Below, one piece after another: positions 16,060-24,773 of a stretch of DNA of 39,911 nt (positions within the stretch are counted from its first letter, which is position 1; each line of letters begins with the position of its first letter). Under the pieces are notes generated by a model. That model worked only from the letters and a program-made list of their open reading frames with translations. It searched no databases and was not told where the DNA came from. This DNA comes from Neoaquamicrobium microcysteis (GTDB lineage: Bacteria > Pseudomonadota > Alphaproteobacteria > Rhizobiales > Rhizobiaceae), in contig NZ_VSZS01000049.1 of NCBI RefSeq assembly GCF_008180155.1, positions 1 to 39,911 of the forward strand. Reading direction: 5' to 3'. The position numbers were made by a program, and so were the translations under genes.

Positions 16060-17203
16060 GATCTCACAGGCCGTCCTGTTTGTCGCCGGCGGCGCCATCA
16101 CAGGGGCGATAGGGTGGAGCGGGCATCCACTCGCCTTCGCCATCGGTGTCGCCTTCCCGGCCCTTTGGGCCTTCGCTCCTTCGCGCACGGTTGCGAGCCT
16201 GGTCGCGCTTGCGCATTTTCTCGGTGCATCACGCGGTCTGCCGGTCGGCGCCTCGATTTTCTTCGGCACGCAGCTCGCAATCGGCCTTGGCCTCTGGCTT
16301 GCCGCCTCGCTGATGTTCGTCGCTGTCCATGCCGTGTTGTGGACATCGCGCGGCGGCTGGCGGCGGCCGGTACGCTACGCGATAGCAGCCGTCGTTCTGA
16401 GCGTGCCGCCGTTAGGGATTGTCGGTTGGGCACATCCGATCACAGCGGCCGGTGTTCTCTTCCCTGGCTGGGCCTGGTTCGGCCTTGCCACGACCGGCGC
16501 CCTGTTGATCGCGATGACAACGCGCGCATGGCCGATTGCGGCGGGCGTTGCGATGCTCGCCTTCGCTTGGTCCGCCCAGAACTGGACCCCGCCGGTCGAG
16601 CCGGCAGGCTGGCGGGGCATCGACACCAGGTTCAGTTTCGAAGCATCGGGACAGTATGCCGATTATCATCAGCAGGTCGGGACGATACGGCTGGTCGAGA
16701 CCGCAGCCGGCGAGGGTGCGCGTGTCGCGATCCTGCCGGAAAGCGCCATGGGCTTGTGGAGTGCCACGACCGAGCGGCTTTGGACCCGCGAGCTTTCCAG
16801 CCTCGACATCATGGTCAATGGCGGGGCGGCTATCGTCGATCCGGTCGGCTACGACAATGTGATGCTCGGGGTTTCGGGGAAGGGCGCGGAGATCCTTTAC
16901 CGCGAGCGCATGCCGATCCCGGTCTCCATGTGGCAACCCTGGACCACCGGCGGTGCGCATGCGCGGTTTTTCGCCAATCCGGTCTTCGAGTTCAGTGGGC
17001 TGAAGGTTGCGCCGCTCATCTGCTACGAGCAACTGATCATTTGGCCCGTCATCCAGTCGATGCTTTATGCGCCCGAGGTCATAGTCGCGACCGGCAACGC
17101 CTGGTGGAGCGGCAATACCAATATCGTTGCCATCCAGCGATCGAGTGCGCAGGCCTGGGCCTCGCTGTTCGGCCTGCCGCTGGTGATGGCGTTCAACGAA
17201 TAG
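15980..17203 (+). CDS. traB: TraB, Lnt/nitrilase-like membrane protein of conjugal transfer
   Basis: About 407 residues from the ATG at 15980 (MIQDILGRFRPPASLG), overlapping traF by 80 bases. Five or so membrane segments follow (for example QAVLFVAGGAITGAIGW, LPVGASIFFGTQLAIGLG), then a nitrilase-type domain related to apolipoprotein N-acyltransferase: VAILPESAMGLW (catalytic Glu), a Lys region, and KVAPLICYEQLIIWPV (catalytic Cys). TraB increases transfer efficiency in Ti plasmids; the reaction is not known. The true start could be further downstream near 16040-16080, where no ATG exists in frame, so the start is uncertain, but the gene is not. Confidence 0.88.
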   Translation: MIQDILGRFRPPASLGSHRKSSPSRRRISQAVLFVAGGAITGAIGWSGHPLAFAIGVAFPALWAFAPSRTVASLVALAHFLGASRGLPVGASIFFGTQLAIGLGLWLAASLMFVAVHAVLWTSRGGWRRPVRYAIAAVVLSVPPLGIVGWAHPITAAGVLFPGWAWFGLATTGALLIAMTTRAWPIAAGVAMLAFAWSAQNWTPPVEPAGWRGIDTRFSFEASGQYADYHQQVGTIRLVETAAGEGARVAILPESAMGLWSATTERLWTRELSSLDIMVNGGAAIVDPVGYDNVMLGVSGKGAEILYRERMPIPVSMWQPWTTGGAHARFFANPVFEFSGLKVAPLICYEQLIIWPVIQSMLYAPEVIVATGNAWWSGNTNIVAIQRSSAQAWASLFGLPLVMAFNE

Positions 17204-17214
17204 GAGATGGAGCC

Positions 17215-17823
17215 ATGATCGATGCCGAACTGATCCAGCAATGCGCCGACCCCAGCCTCAAGGTCGAGATCGTGCAAAAGTTCATCGAGGAGGCCGGCGG
17301 CGCCGACCATCTGACCGTCACGGTGCGGGCAGGGGAGCGCATCATCCTTGTGCCGAAACCGTCAACCGAGGACGAGGCGATGCAGCTCATCCGGCGGAAT
17401 TTGGGTCAGTCGATCGTCAGGGTAGGAGTGACGCAGTATCCGGCCGGTCTCGGCATTCAGGACATCTCCGAGCTCAACCCCGACCTCCTCGATTCCTGCA
17501 AGAATATCGGCATGGGCACCGCGCTCTTTGCCAAGGTCTATCGCATCGTCACCAAGTGGTACGGTGCTCCCGCCCAGGAGGCTTTTGAGGACGCGATATT
17601 CGCCTACAGGACCGGCTGGTTCGAGGGCCGCCAAGTCTTCTATGAGCCCGATCCCGGAGAAACGCCGCAGCCGGCCCAGCAGGGAGGTGAAGCCATGGAG
17701 CAGGGCGAGTATACGGCGACCGATGACAGCAGCCCATCGGAGCGGCCGTTTTCGGAGGAAGACCCGAACAAGGCCGGCATCCGCATCGACCTTTCCGGAA
17801 TCAGCAGCAACAATAAAGAGTAA
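17215..17823 (+). CDS. traH: Conjugal transfer protein TraH
   Basis: 202 residues, MIDAELIQQCADPSLKVEIV..., with the family blocks IQKFIEEAG, SIVRVGVTQYPAGLGIQD and LFAKVYRIVTKWYGA. The C-terminal ~50 residues are acidic, Pro/Gln/Ser-rich and probably disordered. TraH is the last conserved gene of traAFBH in Ti-type plasmids and is soluble; its exact role is unknown. GGAG at 17203-17207 precedes the ATG; the stop overlaps the next gene (TAATGA). Confidence 0.92.
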   Translation: MIDAELIQQCADPSLKVEIVQKFIEEAGGADHLTVTVRAGERIILVPKPSTEDEAMQLIRRNLGQSIVRVGVTQYPAGLGIQDISELNPDLLDSCKNIGMGTALFAKVYRIVTKWYGAPAQEAFEDAIFAYRTGWFEGRQVFYEPDPGETPQPAQQGGEAMEQGEYTATDDSSPSERPFSEEDPNKAGIRIDLSGISSNNKE

Positions 17824-18194
17824 TGAGCAGCCACATCATCGTCACCATCATGCTTTGCGCCTTGTCATGCGAGCCGGCCGAAATCCGCGTCTGGGACGGG
17901 GATTCCCTGCGGCTCGGCATGACGCAAGAGGCAGAGGCGATCCGCATCTTCAACATCGATGCGCCGGAGATCGAGGGGCAGTGTGCCTATGAAAGCGATC
18001 TGGCGGAGCGTTCGAAACACCGACTGGCGGAGCTGTTGCAGGGTCAGCGCGTCGAGATCCTGCGCCAAGGCACGGACCGCTATGGCCGCACGCTCGCGAG
18101 CGTGAGCGTCAACGGCAGTGACGCGGGCGATAGTCTCGTCAGTGAAGGGCTTGCCAGGTCCTGGAGCGGCCGGCGCGAACCATGGTGCGGTTGA
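17823..18194 (+). CDS. Staphylococcal-nuclease-like (thermonuclease family) protein
   Basis: 123 residues. A hydrophobic N-terminus (IIVTIMLCALSC) that looks like a short signal or lipoprotein-type sequence is followed by an SNase domain: EIRVWDGDSLRLG, IRIFNIDAPEIEGQCAYE, RILRQGTDRYGRTLASVSV-type strand with the catalytic Arg region (TDRYGRTLA) and VSEGLARSW. The fold hydrolyses DNA or RNA with Ca2+. It is coupled to traH (ATG at 17823 overlaps the TAA), so it is co-expressed with the transfer genes. A role in clearing peptidoglycan-space DNA or in VirB1-like processing is speculative. Confidence 0.82.
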   Translation: MSSHIIVTIMLCALSCEPAEIRVWDGDSLRLGMTQEAEAIRIFNIDAPEIEGQCAYESDLAERSKHRLAELLQGQRVEILRQGTDRYGRTLASVSVNGSDAGDSLVSEGLARSWSGRREPWCG

Positions 18195-18201
18195 GGGATG
18201 C

Positions 18202-18240
18202 TGGCGCATTCGAGTCAACGCTGAACGATTCAGTGCGCCA
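18202..18240. repeat. 7-bp inverted repeat at the tra/defence-island junction
   Basis: TGGCGCA (18202-18208) and TGCGCCA (18234-18240) flank 25 bases between the 3' ends of the two convergent blocks. It could be a weak bidirectional terminator or a cassette boundary; no T-run follows. Confidence 0.3.
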
Positions 18241-18287
18241 ATATCTACATCAGGGACGTCGAACGACCTCCGAGTTTGAGGCGTTCA

Positions 18288-21200
18288 TCAAATGGTGAGG
18301 ATTCGTGAAAGTGTTGCGACCCACGACTTTAGATTGCTGTTTGCAGTCGCCGCGTCCCTAAGCTCCTTCTCCGTGTGTGCGACGTAGGTGTTGCGGAAAT
18401 CGTTCACGGCCGACACCTCGTTGAGGAACGAGCGAGCGCCGTCAAATCTGAATGCCGCGGTGATGGCTTCAAAAACTCCGCCGATCTTGGACTTGTCGTT
18501 CAACGCGAAATCCAAACACGAGCGCAGCAAGCCAATGACAGAATGCGGGTTTCCATAAACCAAACCGCGCTTCAGATTCTTCGCCATGTTCTCGTAATGC
18601 TTCAGGTTCTTTTTGTCAGCATCGCCCATATAAGGCTCGAACCAATCGCGCTGATCTACCGGAGTTGTGGGCAGGTTGCCTTGCAGGCGCTTGACAATCG
18701 TTGTCTTGCAGGCCTCATCGTATGGTCCAAGGAGGGCGCTAAAGACAGGGGCGAAGTTCGGGGCTTCCTCTTTCTTCTCAAAAAAGCGGTACAGTTCGAG
18801 AGCGTCGGTTGCGGCCTTCTTTGCGCGCAGCGGCAGCGCGTGGAACACCTCTTTGCCAAAGAAGATTTCCGCGTCGTCGTCGGAGCGCGGTCCGAAAAGC
18901 GGCAGCTCTGGCTGCGATGTCGTTTCGCTCAAGAGATTCTGGAGCGCAGGCACGCAGGCACGAGCAAGGTCGGCGAAGCGGTTGCCGGTTAAGCGCTCCA
19001 TCACGTTTTGCGGGGTAAAAACATACTGCCATTTTACGGTGCCCTTCGACGCCGCCTTGCACCATTCGATGGCCGCCATTGCCTTGCGCGGGACATCGCT
19101 GTCCTGACGTCCCTTGGTCTCGACAAGCGAATATTCGCCGTTGTCCATCCGGACAAAGAAGTCCGGGCGATAGAAGGCAAGGCGCTGGTCCGCGGTCAGA
19201 TAGTCGATACGAAGTGCTTGTGGCCCGGCATTTTTCGCGAAAGCGCCAACGTCCGAGCAATTGTCGAGAAAGGATGTCATTGCCACTTCAAGCGACTGAT
19301 CACATGGCACCAGATTGAAGAGCGTATGTTTCGCTTTCTCGACGGGCTTCCGCTCGGAGAGCGTTGCCTGATATGGTTTCCAGTTTCGCAGCTGGATCGC
19401 CGTGCCCTCAGACCGGCGCTTTTCGGTCTTCACCGTGCGCGCCCGAATCAACGGAATGAAAACCGCACGGATGTGCTCGCGCACGTCCTGATCAGCAAGC
19501 CGGCCCGTGAGCCGTGTATCAAACAGCCCGACCTTCTCGGAAAAGAGGATTTCGGAAAGGAACGTCTGAAGCAGCGGCGCCAACACAGGATGGGTGGACT
19601 GCACCTTGCAGGCAGCTTCCAGCTCGCGGACGTAGAAGGAAATTGCTGTCGCGCCGTTCTGGAGGAGCGGGAGGCTGATGTTCATCACTTCGATCACCTC
19701 GTCGGTGATCAGGTGACGGCCCTCGTAGACGACGTCCACGCCCCCTTTGCTGCCGAGCGGTAGCGGCGAGTACCGTTTGAAGGCGCTTTTCACGTCCTCA
19801 TGCGTAATCCCTTCGAGCTTGGGCTGGACCTCGTGCGCGGCAGTGAGCGCCGGGAGAACGATATCCAGTGCGGGGAGGTCCTTGGTCTCGTCGGGAAAGA
19901 TGGTGACGGTTGTCGCCGGAACCTTGTCGGTATCCAGCACTTCGATGGGCAGGCCTTCTTGCTCAAGTTCCTGCTCATAGAGGCTTGAAAAAGCCGGATG
20001 CTCAACGACGGTTACAAGTTCGTTGGCCTGCCCCGGTGGTGTCATGCGCCGCAGCCCGCGCCCAAGTGTCTGCTCCGGCAGAATATTGGCCTTTGAGCTG
20101 TAGGGGCGGAGCGGCACGATTGTCGTCACGTTGCGAACGTCCCACCCTTCCCGCAGCATCAGAACGGACACGATGCACGAGTACGGACCATCCGACTTGT
20201 CGAGCTCACGGCTGATACGCCGTAGGGCCTTCAGATTCTCGTCGTTGATGTCCTTGTCGCTCTCCTCAAAGACCTCGATGGTCTGGCCGCCGATATTACG
20301 CTTCTTCACCGTGCCCTTGAGGTTCGTATGAAGATTGATCGTCTTGCCGTTCAGCTCAGCAAACACGCCATCGGCATTGAGGCGGTTGGTGATCTGGTTC
20401 GCCGACTCGGTGTCCGTACACATGACAAACAGCAGCGGCTTTTTCCCGCTCTTTTCCCATTCCGTCCGGCTTCGCTTCCAGCGCTCATAGCCAAGACGCA
20501 GGTGCGCCTCGTAGCGGTAGGCCGCATCGTCATGCGCCTGCTCGACCAGTTCTTTGGTGCGCCCGATGATCGGCGTCTTGACGATCCCTGCATCAACCGC
20601 CTCACCCAATGGCGTGTCGCACACAACGTGAGGGAAGATGCGACCCTTGTTGTCCTTGGGAGTGGCAGAGAAATCGAGTTGTGCAGTAAGACCGTTGCCC
20701 GAGCGCTTGCGCACTGTCTCATGCAGCCAGCGGATGGCCTCGCTCCATGCCGAACCGGGGTCCCAAACGTGGTGTGCCTCGTCGTTCAGCACCATAATGC
20801 GCGAATGCGAAGTGATCCGCTCGCGAAGCTCAGCACCCGTGTCCAAAGCCTTCGATTTGGAAACCGCTGGGCCTGCCCAGTCGTAGGTTTCAGCTCCCGG
20901 TCTGCGACCACTGCGCGGCTCGAACAACCGATGAATATTGGTCAGGTAGAGAACCCCGCCGGTGCTTGCGCCGCTTGCCTCGTCCTGCAAGACAACCGTG
21001 AAATTCCAGTCACCGCGCCATTCTGGGGGAATGAGCGGATCCGTCATAAAGATATCCGGCCCACCGCCTTCTGGGCGGAAGTCCTCCTTGAGACGCTCGA
21101 ACACCGTCAGGTTGGGGGCAACGATGACGAAATGTTTCGCCATCTCGGAGCCGCTTTCGCGCAAGGCGTGGAAATAGCTCCACACGATCGCTAGGCTCAT

Positions 21201-21701
21201 GCACTTGGTCTTGCCAGCGCCGGTCGCCAGCTTGAACGCATAGCGCGCCCACTCGTCATCCTCGGGTTTGATGCCGAGGGCTTCCGTTTCCGCGTTGGGG
21301 CCGCCGTATTCAAAGATAAGGGATGACAGAGAGGCCATACCCCGGACTTCGGTCAGGTAAATAAGCGTCTCGATGGCCTCACGCTGGCAGAAGTAGTAGC
21401 GGAAATCGAACTCCTCGCCGCCGCCGCCGATCAGCCGGTGCGGTCGCTCGAACCAATATCCGAGAAGCTCCCGGGTCGTGTCGCTCGCGCCGAAATAGTT
21501 CAGTTCGCGCCATTCTTTCACGGCGGCCCGAAGCGGGTTCACCATCCGTATCGGGGATTGGCGACGGTAGGTTTTGATCTCCGGCGGCTGGCCCTTCTTG
21601 GCGCGCACCCTGTGCTTGCTCGGCTCCTCCCAAGGGGCGAAGAGCGGTTCGAGCGCAGCGGCGTTGATCGAAATGCTGTCGGGCGTGGTGGTCTCGGTCA
21701 T
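18288..21701 (-). CDS. Type III-like restriction subunit (Res): helicase, PD-ExK nuclease and C-terminal HEPN-like extension
   Basis: 1137 residues. Superfamily 2 helicase motifs: Walker A ATGAGKT 159-165, DEAH 307-310, SATP 345-348, REGWDV 517-522, QTLGRGLRR 544-552. A nuclease site follows: PD at 846-847 in YRPDFFV and ETK at 861-863 in SLVETKGR. About 270 more residues follow, more than many Res proteins have, all helical, ending with NDFRNTYVAHTEKE, where Arg1103 and His1109 form an R-N-x4-H motif like that of HEPN ribonucleases. The gene overlaps mod by ATGA (21698-21701). It should translocate on unmodified DNA and cut it with Mod supplying recognition. The HEPN reading is my inference. 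Confidence 0.9.
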   Translation of the reverse strand: MTETTTPDSISINAAALEPLFAPWEEPSKHRVRAKKGQPPEIKTYRRQSPIRMVNPLRAAVKEWRELNYFGASDTTRELLGYWFERPHRLIGGGGEEFDFRYYFCQREAIETLIYLTEVRGMASLSSLIFEYGGPNAETEALGIKPEDDEWARYAFKLATGAGKTKCMSLAIVWSYFHALRESGSEMAKHFVIVAPNLTVFERLKEDFRPEGGGPDIFMTDPLIPPEWRGDWNFTVVLQDEASGASTGGVLYLTNIHRLFEPRSGRRPGAETYDWAGPAVSKSKALDTGAELRERITSHSRIMVLNDEAHHVWDPGSAWSEAIRWLHETVRKRSGNGLTAQLDFSATPKDNKGRIFPHVVCDTPLGEAVDAGIVKTPIIGRTKELVEQAHDDAAYRYEAHLRLGYERWKRSRTEWEKSGKKPLLFVMCTDTESANQITNRLNADGVFAELNGKTINLHTNLKGTVKKRNIGGQTIEVFEESDKDINDENLKALRRISRELDKSDGPYSCIVSVLMLREGWDVRNVTTIVPLRPYSSKANILPEQTLGRGLRRMTPPGQANELVTVVEHPAFSSLYEQELEQEGLPIEVLDTDKVPATTVTIFPDETKDLPALDIVLPALTAAHEVQPKLEGITHEDVKSAFKRYSPLPLGSKGGVDVVYEGRHLITDEVIEVMNISLPLLQNGATAISFYVRELEAACKVQSTHPVLAPLLQTFLSEILFSEKVGLFDTRLTGRLADQDVREHIRAVFIPLIRARTVKTEKRRSEGTAIQLRNWKPYQATLSERKPVEKAKHTLFNLVPCDQSLEVAMTSFLDNCSDVGAFAKNAGPQALRIDYLTADQRLAFYRPDFFVRMDNGEYSLVETKGRQDSDVPRKAMAAIEWCKAASKGTVKWQYVFTPQNVMERLTGNRFADLARACVPALQNLLSETTSQPELPLFGPRSDDDAEIFFGKEVFHALPLRAKKAATDALELYRFFEKKEEAPNFAPVFSALLGPYDEACKTTIVKRLQGNLPTTPVDQRDWFEPYMGDADKKNLKHYENMAKNLKRGLVYGNPHSVIGLLRSCLDFALNDKSKIGGVFEAITAAFRFDGARSFLNEVSAVNDFRNTYVAHTEKELRDAATANSNLKSWVATLSRILTI

Positions 21702-23749
21702 ACTTCGATCTCCACGGAAATGCTGGTGTCGCAGCCGAACACATCCACCACCTTGACGCAGGCCGTGTATTTTCCCGGCTTGTTGTAGGAAAAGTCGGCA
21801 TCACTGATCGTTTTCAAGGAACGATCCTTGCGGGTGCGATAATCCTGCCAGTGGTGATTGAACGGCTTGTCTGGAGCCCAATCGAAATCGACGGCCCAGA
21901 AGTCGATGAAATCGAAACCACTCGTCATTGCGCGTTCTTGAAGCGCCTCAAGCTCCTTGGAGGGAACCTCGGTCAGGCTCGGCAGGAAGCTTTTCAGCTT
22001 GATCTCAACGGTCTTGCCCTTTGGCGCATTTCGGAGGACAGGCTCGGCCTCCAGAAGCGCCACTTCAAAAAAGGGCGGAACTTCGGTACGGTTTTTCTCC
22101 ATAATCTCGCGCGGGATGCGGTGCAGCCGGATCTTGACGTCAAGTTCCGACTCAATTCCGGCTATTGTCTGCCGAATGTCCATCTCGAAGTCCCAAGCAA
22201 GGCAATGAACTTGCTTGCCACCAGCAGCCTTGACGGCTAGTGCAACAGCCTTCGCTTCTTCGCCCGAAAAAATACTGTCGATGCCGTCAACGTGAACGAA
22301 TGCCGCTGCTTTCCGTCCATGAATCAGCGGCGATGGCGCATGAGGCAATGGTTCTGCGCGAAAGAACCGCAACACCACTTTGTGATGTTCATCTTCGGCC
22401 CCCTTCAGAATGTCGCGCTGCCACCATTGCCGCTCGTAACGTCCCAAATTGAAGACATCAAATGACCGGTAGCGCCTGCCCTGCTCATGCAACTCCCGCT
22501 GTACTCCGATCAGTCGCTTCCGGCTTGTATGAACAGCAAAACGGCCGAGATCGGCACCAATCCAGCGACGCCCGAGTTTCTCGGCGACGGCTAGCGTTGT
22601 CCCTGATCCGCAGAAGAAATCGACCACAAGATCACCTTCGCTCGTCGCGCAATTGATGATTCTTTCTAGTAGCGCCTCCGGCTTCTGTGTTGCGTATCCC
22701 AAGAGCTCGGCTGAAACCGGATTGACCGGCGGAATGTCATCCCAGATAGACTGTACGACCGTGCCGTCCATCTCATCGAGGTATTGCTTTATATTAGGCT
22801 GCCCGGTGCGAGCAAACACGATCTTGCCGCTCTTAAGGCCTTCGTCTATTCGTTGCTGCCCCCAGGCCCAGTGCCTACCCGGAGGCGGATCGATAACTCG
22901 ATCGCCAAACTTCCGCGCGGGGCCAGGCCCCGCTGCACTCAGTGTGACCAGCCTGAACCGGCGTCCATTCTCGTCAACCTGACCATAGTGCGACTTGATA
23001 TAAGAATCATCGTGCGGCTTGTGTTGCCTGAAAAACGAGTAATTCTCGCTATTGGAGTACATCAATAAGCAATCGTGAATAATACCAAATCTCTTAGCAT
23101 CACTATGGGCATGCGTTCTCTTCCAAATTATCTCATTCAAAAAATTATCACGGCCAAACACATCATCCATGAGCACCCGAACAAGATGATTTATGTTTGA
23201 GCCAATGTGGACAAAAATGATCCCATCCTCGGATAGCAATTCCCTTGAAAGAATTAGTCGTTCATATAGCATATGCAAATATGAGTTTGTTCCTTTGCCC
23301 CACATGTCCCTGTATGCGACCATCTCAAGTATGGATTGATCTTTCTCGGCGGTTTCCTTTCCATCACCGATAGCCACACTTAAACTAAAATCTGTTCCAA
23401 TGTCGAACGGGGGGTCAATATAGATTAGCTTCGCCGCCCCTTTGAATTCTTCAAGTAACGCGGCAATGACTGCCCTATTGTCACCCCAGATAAGCCGATT
23501 CCTAAAATCGTCAGCGTGTGCACGAGCGTCGTCAAACAATGTTCCTTGAGCCTTGGCTCGCGACTGCGGCCAGTCAATTGCCTCGGTTCTCTGCAAAGGC
23601 ATCGACAGGTGGGCGACATTCACCTCCCGTCGGTTGCCGAATTCGTCATACTTCCCTTCCCAAACCAGTTCGGTGCGCATCTGCGACAGCGGATGAGGGT
23701 TGCTCGGGCCATAGGTGATGTTGGGCTTATCGGACATGCGCGATCTCAT
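21698..23749 (-). CDS. Type III-like adenine-specific DNA methyltransferase (Mod)
   Basis: 683 residues. The beta-class motif order is seen: catalytic DPPF at 112-115 (LIYIDPPFDIGTD) first, then S-adenosylmethionine motif FCGSG at 379-383 (VVDFFCGSGTTLAVAEKLG). The region between them (about 200-345) is the expected target-recognition part, and the C-terminal 280 residues probably contact Res. It methylates adenine in the recognition site and guides Res. It starts at 23749 by ATGA overlap with the WYL gene; an ATG at 23737 (MSDKPNITYG) is an alternative. The part encoding residues about 190-250 (near 23041-23220) is strikingly AT-rich, 67 G/C in 180 bases, against a GC-rich background, pointing to recombination within the gene. 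Confidence 0.93.
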   Translation of the reverse strand: MRSRMSDKPNITYGPSNPHPLSQMRTELVWEGKYDEFGNRREVNVAHLSMPLQRTEAIDWPQSRAKAQGTLFDDARAHADDFRNRLIWGDNRAVIAALLEEFKGAAKLIYIDPPFDIGTDFSLSVAIGDGKETAEKDQSILEMVAYRDMWGKGTNSYLHMLYERLILSRELLSEDGIIFVHIGSNINHLVRVLMDDVFGRDNFLNEIIWKRTHAHSDAKRFGIIHDCLLMYSNSENYSFFRQHKPHDDSYIKSHYGQVDENGRRFRLVTLSAAGPGPARKFGDRVIDPPPGRHWAWGQQRIDEGLKSGKIVFARTGQPNIKQYLDEMDGTVVQSIWDDIPPVNPVSAELLGYATQKPEALLERIINCATSEGDLVVDFFCGSGTTLAVAEKLGRRWIGADLGRFAVHTSRKRLIGVQRELHEQGRRYRSFDVFNLGRYERQWWQRDILKGAEDEHHKVVLRFFRAEPLPHAPSPLIHGRKAAAFVHVDGIDSIFSGEEAKAVALAVKAAGGKQVHCLAWDFEMDIRQTIAGIESELDVKIRLHRIPREIMEKNRTEVPPFFEVALLEAEPVLRNAPKGKTVEIKLKSFLPSLTEVPSKELEALQERAMTSGFDFIDFWAVDFDWAPDKPFNHHWQDYRTRKDRSLKTISDADFSYNKPGKYTACVKVVDVFGCDTSISVEIEV
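23041..23220. other. AT-rich segment inside mod
   Basis: Counted directly: 20, 23 and 24 G/C in the three consecutive 60-base lines from 23041, about 37 percent, while the flanking genes are clearly above 55 percent. It lies between the two methyltransferase catalytic motifs and keeps the reading frame. Confidence 0.7.
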
Positions 23750-24639
23750 TCTGCGGGTAGCGCGTCAGCGCGGGTTTGGGCCGACCGAACCGAATCGGGG
23801 TCCGCCATGACGATATGCTGTTGCTGCGGGTCTTTCTCGTGCTCTTTGTAGTCCAAGCCAAGATGCTGCTTCCGGAAATAGAAGAGCATCGCGAGACGCA
23901 TGGGAATTTCGAACTCGCCATCTTTCATGCCGTAGTCTGCCGCGACTGCTTTCTGCTGGTCTTCTGAGAGCCCGGGGTGGGGCTTCAGCTTGATATTGTA
24001 GATTTCATGCCAAGCATGATCCCTCGAAGCGTGAGCGCCCGGCTCCCCGTCGCCGCGTACTCCTGAGATACGTGGAAGGAGGAAATCTCTAAATAGACGG
24101 CGCTCATGACAATAGGCTCGCGCGTGCCAACGCATTCCGTCGAAACAGAAAGCGTGCGGGGTGATCCATCGCCATTGGGGTTTCGGTTTGTCCGGATTGA
24201 GAGATTGATAGCGAATCTCGACAGCTCGCTTCGAGCGCATCACCGTGAGCAACTGGCGAAGCATGTGCGGATCGACGGCGCGCTGCGGCTGCGGCACCGT
24301 CGCAAATCCGACAGGCTGCGAGACTCGTGTTTGTGCTGTCGCATATGGCGCAAGGTCGGCAGCGGCCACCTGAGAAAGATAGTGCGCGGCGTCAGGCTCC
24401 AGAAATTTGGGGTTGAAGGTGTCGGTGGCGAAGTAGCGCTTTAGACTCTTGTCGTAATGCATGTTGCCCGGCGCTACCTCTTGATAATGCGTCAGGTCCT
24501 TGGAGGCCTGCGGCACCGACACGCCGAAATAGTCTATGATGTCGGCTCGATTGACGCCGCCCTCCCAGAACAGCCGAAACTCAATGAACTCAAGCCGCTG
24601 CTCGATACCCCATCGCAGGCTCCGGCTTTGCTCACCCAT
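23746..24639 (-). CDS. WYL-domain transcriptional regulator (BrxR/CapW-like)
   Basis: 297 residues starting MGEQSRSLRWGIEQRLEFIE, with AAGGA upstream. The N-terminus is a winged helix (about 10-95: RADIIDYFGVSVPQASKDLT as recognition region), followed by a linker and a WYL domain (IRYQSLNPDKPKPQWRWITP, FDGMRWHARAYCHERRLFRDF) and a C-terminal WCX-like domain (IPMRLAMLFYFRKQ). This three-part architecture is that of BrxR and CapW, repressors at the head of BREX, CBASS and other phage-defence operons. It is coupled to mod by an ATGA overlap. The perfect inverted repeat at 24666-24716 is its likely operator. It may sense an infection signal (a nucleotide or nucleic acid ligand in the WYL pocket). 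Confidence 0.85.
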   Translation of the reverse strand: MGEQSRSLRWGIEQRLEFIEFRLFWEGGVNRADIIDYFGVSVPQASKDLTHYQEVAPGNMHYDKSLKRYFATDTFNPKFLEPDAAHYLSQVAAADLAPYATAQTRVSQPVGFATVPQPQRAVDPHMLRQLLTVMRSKRAVEIRYQSLNPDKPKPQWRWITPHAFCFDGMRWHARAYCHERRLFRDFLLPRISGVRGDGEPGAHASRDHAWHEIYNIKLKPHPGLSEDQQKAVAADYGMKDGEFEIPMRLAMLFYFRKQHLGLDYKEHEKDPQQQHIVMADPDSVRSAQTRADALPAE

Positions 24640-24665
24640 CGGTCCTTCTCTCCCTCTGCATAGGC

Positions 24666-24716
24666 ATAGAAACTATTCTGATCTTGACGGCTCGTCGAAT
24701 CACGAATAGTTTCTAT
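24666..24716. promoter_or_regulatory. Perfect 13-bp inverted repeat, divergent promoter and probable WYL operator
   Basis: ATAGAAACTATTC (24666-24678) and GAATAGTTTCTAT (24704-24716) are exact reverse complements separated by 25 bases. On the plus strand TTGACG (24684-24689) is followed after 17 bases by TAGTTT (24707-24712), so the right arm overlaps a -10; on the minus strand TTCGAC sits with a similar spacing before the left arm. Each arm therefore would cover one of the two divergent promoters. Confidence 0.8.
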
Positions 24717-24773
24717 TCCCATCAGCGACTCGGGGTCAACGGATATCTCGCGTTAGGCAATGGAGATCGAACG

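Noticed and set aside
16114-17214. Long frame upstream of traH
   Set aside because: It is traB in another frame with Arg/His/Cys-rich composition; traH begins at the ATG at 17215 after GGAG.
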